NCBI GenBank assembly: GCA_910587105.1
Contig: CAJUMB010000026.1
Location: 1 to 45,973 of the forward strand
DNA: 45,973 nt
Source of the DNA: an uncultured Lachnospiraceae bacterium
Lineage (GTDB): Bacteria; Bacillota; Clostridia; Lachnospirales; Lachnospiraceae
Reading direction: 5' to 3'
The notes below the pieces were generated by a model. That model worked only from the letters and a program-made list of their open reading frames with translations. It ran no database searches and had not been told where the DNA came from. Below, piece by piece: positions 27,349 to 35,291 of this stretch. Numbering within the stretch: the stretch's first letter is position 1; each line of letters begins with the position of its first letter. A program made the position numbers and the translations under genes.

Positions 27349-28233
27349 ATGAGCTTTATATCTTATCTGGTCAACGGCATCAGCCTTGGAAGTGTATATG
27401 CTATCATTGCACTGGGGTACACCATGGTATACGGGATCGCCAAGATGTTGAACTTTGCCCACGGCGACGTAATTATGGTTGGTGCGTATGTGGTGATGAC
27501 AGCCATAGCCAGCGGGGGGCTTCCACCGGTGGCGGCAGTATTGCTGGCTGTTGTTTTTTGTACGATTCTTGGAGTTGTAATTGAAAGTGTGGCGTACAGG
27601 CCCCTTTTGAATGCAGCATCTTCACTGGCGGTGCTGATTACAGCCATCGGTGTGAGTTATCTGCTTCAAAATCTGGCGCTGCTGGTCTTTGGTGCGAATA
27701 CAAAGTCCTTTTCATCGGTAGTTCCGGTACCTGCCCTTGTTCTGGCAGGGGGCAGTCTGACCATTTCCGGAGAGACCATTGTTACCATAGTTTCCTGTAT
27801 TGTTATCATGGCAGGGCTTACCCTGTTTATCAAGAAGACAAAGGCAGGGCAGGCCATGCTGGCTGTCTCGGAGGACAAAGGCGCAGCACAGCTGATGGGG
27901 ATTAATGTGAACGGGACCATTGCGCTGACATTTGCCATCGGCTCTGCCCTGGCTGCAGTTGCAGGGGTGCTGTTGTGTTCCGCATATCCGTCGTTGAATC
28001 CGTACACAGGAGCTATGCCTGGCATTAAGGCGTTTGTGGCTGCTGTGTTCGGGGGAATCGGCTCCATCCCAGGGGCATTGATCGGCGGGATTCTTCTGGG
28101 AGTCATTGAAATATTCGGGAAAGCGTATATTTCATCTCAGATGGCGGATGCCATTGTGTTCGGCGTTTTGATTATTGTACTGATAGTGAAACCTGCCGGC
28201 ATTCTTGGCAAAAACATTCAGGAGAAAGTGTAG
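27349..28233 (+). CDS. livH: Branched-chain amino acid ABC transporter permease LivH
   Basis: This 294-residue membrane protein matches LivH with about eight hydrophobic helices. It has the family segments NGISLGSVYAIIALGYTMVYGIAKMLNFAHGD near residues 9-40 and a cytoplasmic loop SEDKGAAQLMGINV near 175 that contacts the ATPases. It pairs with LivM to form the translocation path. AGAGGAGG precedes the ATG by 10 bases. livM starts 10 bases after its stop. Confidence 0.94.
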   Translation: MSFISYLVNGISLGSVYAIIALGYTMVYGIAKMLNFAHGDVIMVGAYVVMTAIASGGLPPVAAVLLAVVFCTILGVVIESVAYRPLLNAASSLAVLITAIGVSYLLQNLALLVFGANTKSFSSVVPVPALVLAGGSLTISGETIVTIVSCIVIMAGLTLFIKKTKAGQAMLAVSEDKGAAQLMGINVNGTIALTFAIGSALAAVAGVLLCSAYPSLNPYTGAMPGIKAFVAAVFGGIGSIPGALIGGILLGVIEIFGKAYISSQMADAIVFGVLIIVLIVKPAGILGKNIQEKV

Positions 28234-28243
28234 GTGGAAGACA

Positions 28244-29314
28244 ATGAAGAAAATGAGTAAAACAACAAGAAGCAATCTGATTACATATTTAATGGTAATC
28301 GTGATTTTTGCAGTTGTGCAGATTATGGTATCTACAGGTCATGTCTCCAGTCTTCTCCAAGGGCTTTTAGTGCCCCTGTGCGCCTATGTGATTCTGGCCG
28401 TCTCTCTGAACCTGACAGTGGGAATTTTAGGAGAGCTGAGCCTGGGCCACGCAGGGTTCATGTGCGTGGGTGCCTTTACCAGTGCCTTTTTCTCCAAATG
28501 TGCAGTGGAGGCTGTTCCGGCAGCTGGTGTGCGCTATTTCCTGGCCCTGTTAATCGGTGCGGCAGCAGCCGGTATCTGCGGGATCTTAATCGGTATTCCG
28601 GTACTTAGGCTGAAAGGGGATTATCTTGCCATTGTGACACTGGCTTTTGGTGAGATCATTAAAAATATTGTAAATATTTTGTTTATCGGCAGAGACGATA
28701 AGGGCTTTCATTTTTCCACCAAGGATTCTATGTCCCTCGGGCTGGAAGAAGGAGGGAAAGTCATAGTCAACGGCCCGCAGGGGATTACAGGGACTCCCAA
28801 GGACTCCACATTTGTGGTGGGGGTAATACTGATTCTTGTCACTTTATTTATCGTTTTGAATTTGATGCATTCCAGAAGCGGCCGTGCAATCATGGCTATT
28901 CGGGATAACCGCATTGCAGCAGAGTCTGTGGGAATCAATATTACCAAATACAAGCTGATGGCGTTTTCCATCTCGGCGTCACTGGCAGGGGTGGCAGGGG
29001 TAATCTATGCCCACAACCTGGCCACACTGACAGCCCAGCCAAAGAACTTCGGTTATAATATGTCTATCATGATTCTGGTTTTTGTGGTGCTGGGCGGAAT
29101 CGGAAACATGAGAGGTTCCATCATTGCGGCCATTATACTGACGCTTCTGCCGGAGCTTCTGCGGGGCTTAAGCGATTACCGTATGCTGATCTACGCAGTG
29201 GTGCTGATTGTCATGATGCTGTTTAACTGGAGTCCCAAAGCCATTGAGTGGAGGGAGAAATATTCTTCCAGATTCAGGCGCAAAAATGGAAAAAGTGCAA
29301 AGGAGGCTGCATAG
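28244..29314 (+). CDS. livM: Branched-chain amino acid ABC transporter permease LivM
   Basis: This 356-residue membrane protein matches LivM, with eight to ten helices, the SLNLTVGILGELSLGHAGFMCVGAF segment near residue 60 and the EAA-like loop IRDNRIAAESVGINITKYK near 220-240. It forms the permease with LivH. The start is ATG 28244 after AGGTGGAAG; an upstream in-frame start at 28205 lies inside livH. livG begins two bases after its stop. Confidence 0.94.
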   Translation: MKKMSKTTRSNLITYLMVIVIFAVVQIMVSTGHVSSLLQGLLVPLCAYVILAVSLNLTVGILGELSLGHAGFMCVGAFTSAFFSKCAVEAVPAAGVRYFLALLIGAAAAGICGILIGIPVLRLKGDYLAIVTLAFGEIIKNIVNILFIGRDDKGFHFSTKDSMSLGLEEGGKVIVNGPQGITGTPKDSTFVVGVILILVTLFIVLNLMHSRSGRAIMAIRDNRIAAESVGINITKYKLMAFSISASLAGVAGVIYAHNLATLTAQPKNFGYNMSIMILVFVVLGGIGNMRGSIIAAIILTLLPELLRGLSDYRMLIYAVVLIVMMLFNWSPKAIEWREKYSSRFRRKNGKSAKEAA

Positions 29315-29316
29315 AT

Positions 29317-30075
29317 ATGGCATTGTTAGAAGTAAATAATCTGGGAATCTCCTTTGGCGGTCTGCGCGCGGTAAATGAGTTTCATCTGAAAATTGAGAAA
29401 GGACGCCTGTATGGGCTGATCGGGCCCAACGGGGCGGGAAAAACTACTGTCTTTAATCTTCTGACAGGCGTATACAAACCCAATGAAGGAGTGATACTCT
29501 TAGACGGTGAAAATATCGTGGGGAAGAAGACCATTGATATCAACAAGGCAGGGATTGCCCGGACTTTTCAGAATATCCGTCTTTTTAAAGACCTGTCAGT
29601 GCTGGACAATGTGAAGGCAGGACTTCACAATCATTATAAATATTCCACACTGGAGGGAATATTCAGGCTTCCCAAATATTTTAAGGTGGAAAAAGCCATG
29701 GATGAGCGGGCCATGGAACTGCTGGCTGTGTTTGACCTGGACAAAGAGGCAGATACGCTTGCGGCAAACCTTCCCTATGGAAAGCAGAGAAAACTGGAAA
29801 TTACCAGGGCTCTGGCCACGGAGCCCAAGCTGCTTCTTCTGGACGAGCCGGCGGCAGGGATGAATCCCAATGAGACAAAGGAGCTGATGGAGACCATCCG
29901 CTTCGTGAGAGATGAGTTCCATATGACGATTCTTCTGATTGAACATGATATGAAACTGGTATCCGGAATCTGTGAAGAGCTGACGGTTCTCAACTTTGGA
30001 GAAGTGCTTGCAGAGGGGAACACCAGCGATGTGCTCAATAACCCGGAAGTCATTAAGGCATATTTAGGCGAATAG
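29317..30075 (+). CDS. livG: Branched-chain amino acid ABC transporter ATPase LivG
   Basis: This 252-residue ATPase has Walker A GPNGAGKTT near residue 38, the LivG-type signature LPYGKQRKLEITRAL near 151, Walker B LLLLDEPAAGMNP near 170, and the switch His in IEHDMKL near 207. One of two ATPases that drive the transporter from the cytoplasmic side. AAGGAGG precedes ATG 29317 by 10 bases. Confidence 0.94.
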   Translation: MALLEVNNLGISFGGLRAVNEFHLKIEKGRLYGLIGPNGAGKTTVFNLLTGVYKPNEGVILLDGENIVGKKTIDINKAGIARTFQNIRLFKDLSVLDNVKAGLHNHYKYSTLEGIFRLPKYFKVEKAMDERAMELLAVFDLDKEADTLAANLPYGKQRKLEITRALATEPKLLLLDEPAAGMNPNETKELMETIRFVRDEFHMTILLIEHDMKLVSGICEELTVLNFGEVLAEGNTSDVLNNPEVIKAYLGE

Positions 30076-30088
30076 GGGGATGGCGAAA

Positions 30089-30799
30089 ATGGCAATGCTT
30101 GAGATAAAAGACATTGAAGTATACTATGGAATGATTCAGGCGATCAAGGGGATATCTTTTGAAGTCAACGAGGGAGAGGTCATTGCCCTGATTGGCGCCA
30201 ATGGTGCGGGAAAAACCACGATTCTGCATACGATTACCGGCCTGTTGTCTCCCAAGAAAGGTTCCGTGGTCTTTGAAGGAAAGGACATCACGAAAGTCCC
30301 GGCCCATAAGATTGTATCACTGGGGATGGCCCATGTGCCGGAAGGACGGAGAGTGTTTGCAGAGCTGTCCGTATATGAAAATCTGAAAATGGGTGCTTAT
30401 ACGAGAAAAGATAAAGAGGAGACGGCAAAGACGCTGGAAATGGTCTATAAACGTTTCCCCAGGCTGGAGGAACGGAAAAACCAGCTTGCCGGAACATTAA
30501 GCGGCGGCGAGCAGCAGATGCTGGCCATGGGCAGGGCCCTCATGTCCCATCCGAAAATTATTGTGATGGACGAGCCGTCCATGGGTCTTTCTCCCATTCT
30601 AGTCAATGAGATTTTCGATATTATCCAGGAGGTGAGCGCAGGCGGCACTACTGTGCTCCTGGTGGAGCAGAATGCTAAGAAAGCCCTCTCCATCGCAGAC
30701 CGGGCGTATGTCCTGGAAACAGGGAAAATCGTTCTGGAGGGAGACGCTGAGATGCTGATGAACGATGATTCTGTGAAAAAAGCATATCTTGGAGAATAG
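30089..30799 (+). CDS. livF: Branched-chain amino acid ABC transporter ATPase LivF
   Basis: This ATPase of 236 residues has Walker A GANGAGKTT near residue 37, the signature LSGGEQQMLAMGRAL near 137, and Walker B IVMDEPSMGLSP near 156. It pairs with LivG. I prefer ATG 30089 because AGGGGG lies about 10 bases before it; an in-frame ATG at 30080 is directly adjacent to that site and would add three residues. A cytidylate-kinase-like gene follows after 13 bases. Confidence 0.93.
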   Translation: MAMLEIKDIEVYYGMIQAIKGISFEVNEGEVIALIGANGAGKTTILHTITGLLSPKKGSVVFEGKDITKVPAHKIVSLGMAHVPEGRRVFAELSVYENLKMGAYTRKDKEETAKTLEMVYKRFPRLEERKNQLAGTLSGGEQQMLAMGRALMSHPKIIVMDEPSMGLSPILVNEIFDIIQEVSAGGTTVLLVEQNAKKALSIADRAYVLETGKIVLEGDAEMLMNDDSVKKAYLGE

Positions 30800-30812
30800 G
30801 AGGAACAGGTAT

Positions 30813-31430
30813 ATGGATAACGTTGTCATTACCATTGCGAGGCAGTACGGAAGCGGCGGAAAAACCGTGGGGGAAATGCTGGCAAAAGAGATGGGCATTC
30901 CCTTTTACAACGACAATCTTCTGAAGATGGCATCAGAGGAAAGCGGAATCAGTGAGCAGCTGTTCAGACAGCTGGACGAAAAGCTGAAAAACAGCCTGTT
31001 CAACCGCGTGTCTCTGGATATTTATACCGGTGAATTGATTCCTCCGGAAAGCAGTGACTTTGTATCAGAAAAGAATCTGTTCAATTACCAGGCGGAAATC
31101 ATCAAACGCCTTGCCAAGACTCAGAGCTGTGTGATTATAGGACGGGCGGCTGATTTCATCCTGAAAGATTATCCCAATGTGGTCAGTGTATTTGTCCATG
31201 GTTCCAAGGAGTTTAATCTTGCACGGGCCATGGAGTATAACAGCATGACAGAAGAAGAGATGAAAAAGTTTATCGTCAAGACAGATAAATACCGTGCAGA
31301 TTATTATAAGCATTATACTGGACGGGAATGGACAGACGCAAGAAATTACGACCTCTGTCTGAACAGCAGTAAGCTGGGATTTCAGAAATGTGTGGAGGAG
31401 ATTCAGGCATATATTAAAGTGAGATTTTAA
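30813..31430 (+). CDS. Cytidylate kinase-like family protein
   Basis: This 205-residue protein starts with VITIARQYGSGGKTVG (P-loop at about 10-18), the hallmark of the cytidylate-kinase-like family (AAK_33 type), which is separate from the essential Cmk. Further family features are RAADFIL near residue 112 and a C-terminal DARNYDLCLNSSKLG segment. Substrate and role are not established; some members are described only as putative nucleoside or nucleotide kinases. It starts at an ATG 7 bases after AGGAGG and sits 13 bases after livF, so it is probably the last gene of the liv operon. Confidence 0.82.
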   Translation: MDNVVITIARQYGSGGKTVGEMLAKEMGIPFYNDNLLKMASEESGISEQLFRQLDEKLKNSLFNRVSLDIYTGELIPPESSDFVSEKNLFNYQAEIIKRLAKTQSCVIIGRAADFILKDYPNVVSVFVHGSKEFNLARAMEYNSMTEEEMKKFIVKTDKYRADYYKHYTGREWTDARNYDLCLNSSKLGFQKCVEEIQAYIKVRF

Positions 31431-31458
31431 AGGCAGAAGTTATTTCTATACAGTTCCT

Positions 31459-31500
31459 AAAAAAACGAGGCCGGAGATGTGCCATGGCGCATCCTCGGCC
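31459..31500. terminator. Terminator between the convergent kinase-like and MFS genes
   Basis: The long GC-rich stem GGCCGGAGATG / CATCCTCGGCC with a few mismatches has an A-run on its left side, so read on the minus strand it ends in a T tract and terminates the MFS transcript. It can also stop the liv transcript less efficiently. Confidence 0.75.
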
Positions 31501-31507
31501 TATTTCC

Positions 31508-32755
31508 TTATGCAGCAGAAAGTTTTTTGAAAACCTTTCTGGCGCATAAGGCAATGATGAGGGATGCCGTACCTGAAAATAAAACAACAGCGTACTCAAA
31601 TCCCTTGGAGATTTGAAACAAAACACCATACAGTGCATTGCCCAAAGGCTGTGAGCACATGGAAATGGTAAGGATGACGGCAATCACCTTTCCAATCAGG
31701 TTCTGAGGAGTTTCCGTCTGGATAAAAGACATCATCTGAACAGTAAAAATGGTAGAACATATCATAATGATAAAACAGCATAAAGTGATCACAAGATAGC
31801 TGGCCATTTCGGAAGAAAATAAAAGCAATGCAGCGCCCATGGGAAATACACAGAGGGCGCAGGCTGTAATCAGGTTACCGGATTTTTCAATGGACAGCTT
31901 TCTGGAGAAGATGCCCGCACATATGCCCCCAGACAGCCCTCCTGCGGCCAGAGCGCCCTGTGAAAATCCGTAAAGTCTGTTTGCCTGGGCTGCGTCGAAA
32001 TCCAGCACCTCTGTCACCAGATAAGGCAATGCCACAATAATCATGGCAGACAAGAACAAATTAATGCCGCAGATGATCAGAAGTGCCTTTCCGATTACAG
32101 GCTTATCCCGCAAAACGAACCGGATGCTCTCAGAAAAATCATTCCCGGCTATCTTCCAGATGCTGCCGCTGAAAATTTGTTTTTGATACGGTATTCTGAT
32201 AAAAAGTTCCATAACCGCTGACAGAAAAAAGCATGCAATGCACACCCACAATACAGGTTCCAGCCCATAGGCACTGTACAAAATGCCTCCCAGGACAGGG
32301 CCTGTCAGTGCGGAAAAAGAGCTTATGGTATTGATACAGGAATTTGCCGCCATAATATGCTCTTGACTTACTAATACGGGGATACTGGCCTGCACCGACG
32401 GCTGGTACAGCCCTGCAATGCCATAGAGAAGCATCAGCGTAACGGTCAGCAGGACGGTGAGATTGGTCCCCCTCATGAGAATAGAAAAAGCCAGGATAAC
32501 TGCTGCTGTGAAAAAATCCAGAATTACCATGACATTTCTCTTATTTACTCTGTCCGCAGCGATGCCCCCTATGGGCGACAGCACAATGGCAGGGATAAAA
32601 GCGCAGGCCATAACAGTTCCGTAAAGAGCCGAGGAACCAGTCAGATTCAGTAAATAGAGCGGCAGTGCAAATCTCAGTGTGGCATTGCCGAACAGAGAGA
32701 TAATCTGTCCCACAACAACCAGAGTGAAATCTTTTGAAAATAGTTTCTGTTTCAT
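31508..32755 (-). CDS. MFS family efflux transporter
   Basis: This 415-residue protein has about 12 helices and an MFS layout, with the conserved GGIAADRVNKRNVM loop at about 65-78 (motif A) and SFIQTETPQNLIGKVIAV near 340, a segment typical of the MefA-like drug antiporter family. It probably exports a drug or peptide using the proton gradient. It begins three bases after the stop of the ABC permease, so it is the last gene of the ABC-MFS operon next to the TetR gene. Confidence 0.88.
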   Translation of the reverse strand: MKQKLFSKDFTLVVVGQIISLFGNATLRFALPLYLLNLTGSSALYGTVMACAFIPAIVLSPIGGIAADRVNKRNVMVILDFFTAAVILAFSILMRGTNLTVLLTVTLMLLYGIAGLYQPSVQASIPVLVSQEHIMAANSCINTISSFSALTGPVLGGILYSAYGLEPVLWVCIACFFLSAVMELFIRIPYQKQIFSGSIWKIAGNDFSESIRFVLRDKPVIGKALLIICGINLFLSAMIIVALPYLVTEVLDFDAAQANRLYGFSQGALAAGGLSGGICAGIFSRKLSIEKSGNLITACALCVFPMGAALLLFSSEMASYLVITLCCFIIMICSTIFTVQMMSFIQTETPQNLIGKVIAVILTISMCSQPLGNALYGVLFQISKGFEYAVVLFSGTASLIIALCARKVFKKLSAA

Positions 32756-32758
32756 TTC

Positions 32759-33475
32759 CTAAACCTCCATTATTTCAATCTTTTTTGCAAGCAGATGACA
32801 GATCACATTGGCAGCGCCGGTAAAGAGAACACTCATTGCCAACATCACCCAGACTATGCGGCGGGGGGAGATTGTGACCAGATTGGCAGTCACACACACG
32901 ATAGCCAGAGAACATACAATGGCTGCGATTCCAGAGCGTCTTCTATATCCGAAAGCAGCAGAAGCAAGGCCGGCGGCAGAAGACAAGATACCCATGAGAA
33001 TACTGGACATGCATACCGTCAGTGCAAAAGGTCCGCCTGTCATCTGAGGCACAGTCTTCATAAATTGAGCGATGACATACACAATGCCCACAGCAGACAC
33101 ATTGCTGACAAATGCACAAACCGTTGTAATTGTGCAGACCATCAGGCATTTAGCCGCAAGTACGGCTTTTCGTTTTACCGGATAACTCAATAAGACTGCC
33201 GCATTGTCTTTGCAGTATTCGCTGACAATTGCCTTTGCCGCCACAGCCGCTGACAAGACGCTGAAACAGGCAAATGCCAGGGCGGTGATAAGGGCCAGCA
33301 GTCCATTCCAGTGGTCAAACAGCTCCACATCCTGGGAGCCGCCGTTTCCCGTTTCCACCTGGAGTATGATGAGAAATAAGATGCCCAGAGCCAGTAAACC
33401 TGCAAATATCCCAAATGCACACCATATGTAAGAAGATAACCGTATTTTTTGCAATTCCAGCTTATATAAATTCAT
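32759..33475 (-). CDS. ABC-2 type transporter permease
   Basis: This 238-residue membrane protein has six hydrophobic segments and matches lantibiotic- or bacitracin-type ABC permeases (NLYKLELQKIRLSSYIW start; SEYCKDNAAVLLSYPVKRK cytosolic loop near residue 86). It partners with the ATPase gene just upstream, whose stop overlaps its start (ATGA, 33472-33475). Together they probably form an exporter. Confidence 0.85.
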   Translation of the reverse strand: MNLYKLELQKIRLSSYIWCAFGIFAGLLALGILFLIILQVETGNGGSQDVELFDHWNGLLALITALAFACFSVLSAAVAAKAIVSEYCKDNAAVLLSYPVKRKAVLAAKCLMVCTITTVCAFVSNVSAVGIVYVIAQFMKTVPQMTGGPFALTVCMSSILMGILSSAAGLASAAFGYRRRSGIAAIVCSLAIVCVTANLVTISPRRIVWVMLAMSVLFTGAANVICHLLAKKIEIMEV

Positions 33476-34185
33476 GCTGATTCCCCTTTCATAAGATTTA
33501 CCACATAATCTTCAAATTGTCCACCGTACTCAGAGACTTTTTCCGCTGTATTAAATTCCTGTTTGACAGATCCCCCGGAAAGAATGCCGATGCGGTCTGC
33601 CGTGTGCTGGATTTCTCCGATGATGTGGCTGGACAGCAAAATGGAAACGCCTTGGTCTGTTAATCTGCGCATCAGTTCCCGCATTTGGGTAATGGCGATG
33701 GGGTCGAGACCGTTCAGGGGCTCATCCAGAATCAGTAGTCTGGGCCTGTGAATTATGGCCCTTGCCAGTCCCAGCCTCTGCTTCATGCCGAGGGAATACT
33801 GGGAGATGGGCTTTCTGCCCGTATGTTCCAGACCCACTAACTGCAGGGTTTTTGCTATGTCCGCTTTTTTCTGCATATAACATAAATGCATAGACAGAAG
33901 TTCCTCTGCATTCATATGCCCATAGAAAGACGGAGTTTCTATGACACTGCCTACATTGGATAAATATTCAGGGCTGCTGCCCGCTTTTATGCCCAGGACA
34001 TAGATACTTCCGCTGTCAATCCGCTGCAGCCCCAATATCATTTTCATTAAAGTTGTTTTTCCTGCGCCGTTAATCCCCAGGAGTCCGTATACTTCTCCTT
34101 CATAAATCTGGAAGCTGCAGTTATGAATGACTTGTACAGGTCCGTAACTTTTGGCGATAGAATTTACATTAACAATGGTGTTCAT
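33472..34185 (-). CDS. ABC transporter ATP-binding protein
   Basis: This 237-residue ATPase has Walker A GINGAGKTT near residue 37, the signature YSLGMKQRLGLARA near 127 and Walker B LLILDEPLNGLDP near 149. It resembles BcrA/lantibiotic-exporter ATPases. The start is ATG 34185, preceded by AAGGAGG at normal spacing; the frame is open further upstream to 34248 but without a site. It starts the ABC-MFS operon. An operator-like dyad and a -10 element lie upstream. Confidence 0.88.
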   Translation of the reverse strand: MNTIVNVNSIAKSYGPVQVIHNCSFQIYEGEVYGLLGINGAGKTTLMKMILGLQRIDSGSIYVLGIKAGSSPEYLSNVGSVIETPSFYGHMNAEELLSMHLCYMQKKADIAKTLQLVGLEHTGRKPISQYSLGMKQRLGLARAIIHRPRLLILDEPLNGLDPIAITQMRELMRRLTDQGVSILLSSHIIGEIQHTADRIGILSGGSVKQEFNTAEKVSEYGGQFEDYVVNLMKGESA

Positions 34186-34245
34186 AAGACCTCCTTTTGG
34201 ACAGTGTGTTTCCAAAACGTCTTCATCACCTTTCGGAAACACTAT

Positions 34246-34264
34246 CATACTGAACGACGGTATG
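34246..34264. promoter_or_regulatory. Operator-like dyad, possible TetR binding site
   Basis: CATAC at 34246-34250 and GTATG at 34260-34264 form the ends of a 19-bp dyad, a usual size for TetR operators. It overlaps TATGAT (minus strand, about 34248-34243), a -10 candidate for the ABC gene. A second inverted repeat, GTGTTTCC at 34206-34213 and GGAAACAC at 34235-34242, lies between it and the gene. Confidence 0.5.
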
Positions 34265-34272
34265 TATTGTTT

Positions 34273-34306
34273 GAAAAAATTTTCTGCCCTGGAAAGGGGC
34301 AGAAAA
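34273..34306 (-). terminator. Terminator of the TetR gene
   Basis: On the minus strand TTTTCTGCCC pairs with GGGCAGAAAA over a 7-base loop and is followed by six or more Ts. It stands directly after the TetR stop. Confidence 0.85.
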
Positions 34307-34317
34307 GTATATGCCGC

Positions 34318-34977
34318 TTATGTCTGTCTGTTGTTTTGATAGATAAATGTGAGTTCCTGCAGCCGTTTTATTATTTCGGCATCCACAATATCCATTCCCA
34401 GACCCCTCATCATCTGGCTGAATACCATAAATTTACGGTAAGATTCCTCCTGGGAGCTGTCGAATACCATAGGATTCAACCAGATATTGGCCGTGAGCAG
34501 AATCAATTCAGCCAGCTGCTCCGGGTAATCTGTTTGAATAGAACCGTCTGCAATTCCCTGCTGAATAATCGGAAGAATGTAATGGGGTGCCGCTTCATCA
34601 ATGGTATCGTGCAGAAGACTGAACAGCAGTTTGGGATTCTTGTTAAAATTCGGAGCAATTGTAAAGATACGATTCTGTACAGGGCGGTTAATGGATGCCT
34701 TAAAAATAGTCCTGAGCTTTTCTCTGCCATTGAGGTCAGAGCGGTCGCGGATGGCGGCCAGCATTTGGTTAGATTCAGACGTCATCTGGTCTGTGACAGC
34801 GGCTAAAATATCTTCTTTTGATTTGAAATGATGATAGATAGCGCCTTTGCTGAGCCCCCCCAGATTGTCTATAATATCCTGAATGGAGGTATGCTCATAC
34901 CCTTTCTTCAGAAACAGACGGCAGGCAGTATCCAAGATTAAATGGACGGTTTCCTCTGGATGTTTATTTCTTGCCAT
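34318..34977 (-). CDS. TetR/AcrR family transcriptional regulator
   Basis: This 219-residue regulator has the N-terminal TetR helix-turn-helix at about residues 10-55 (ILDTACRLFLKKGYEHTSIQDII, then LSKGAIYHHFKSKEDIL) and a ligand-binding C-terminal part without a recognisable subfamily. It is upstream of and in the same direction as the ABC-MFS genes, with its own terminator between, so it probably represses that operon through the dyad at 34246 and responds to the exported compound. The start follows AAGGAG at usual spacing. Confidence 0.9.
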   Translation of the reverse strand: MARNKHPEETVHLILDTACRLFLKKGYEHTSIQDIIDNLGGLSKGAIYHHFKSKEDILAAVTDQMTSESNQMLAAIRDRSDLNGREKLRTIFKASINRPVQNRIFTIAPNFNKNPKLLFSLLHDTIDEAAPHYILPIIQQGIADGSIQTDYPEQLAELILLTANIWLNPMVFDSSQEESYRKFMVFSQMMRGLGMDIVDAEIIKRLQELTFIYQNNRQT

Positions 34978-34996
34978 TTTTCTATCTCCTTAAAGT

Positions 34997-35110
34997 GTGT
35001 TTGAAAAATACTTTATGTCAACTGTGCGTCACAGCTTGTACCCAGGGGTATGATATGTGCGATTTGTTCCGTATGAGGGCGCTGCAAAAAAATTTTCAAA
35101 CACGTTCTGA
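34997..35110 (-). repeat. Dispersed intergenic repeat, copy E
   Basis: GTGTTTGAAAA at 34997-35007 and TTTTCAAACAC at 35093-35103 form the terminal inverted repeat, followed by GTTCTGA. The interior shares TTTATGTCAAC, GTGCGTCAC, GATTTGTTCCG and TGAGGGCGCTGC with the reverse complement of copy B, and lacks the remainder of its interior. Confidence 0.75.
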
Positions 35111-35211
35111 CACAGCGGGTGTGGATGAATGTTCATGCCTTAAACAAATGTGATATTAACATACTGATGGTAGGTTTGTCAAGATACCTGTTAAAGTAAG
35201 TGGAATATTGT

Positions 35212-35240
35212 TTCACACGGTGGGAAATAACTCATATAAT
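35212..35240 (+). promoter_or_regulatory. Sigma-A-like promoter of the protease gene
   Basis: TTCACA at 35212-35217 and TATAAT at 35235-35240 are 17 bases apart, 52 bases before the ATG at 35292. Confidence 0.65.
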
Positions 35241-35291
35241 AAAATGATTGCTGTCCCATAGCATTTTTTCTAAAACAGGAGGTATTTGTCA

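Larger units (their letters stand above)
34978..35291. other. Intergenic region between tetR and the protease gene
   Basis: This holds copy E of the dispersed repeat and the promoter of the protease gene, both listed separately. The remaining 35111-35211 segment shows no gene or clear structure. Confidence 0.6.
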
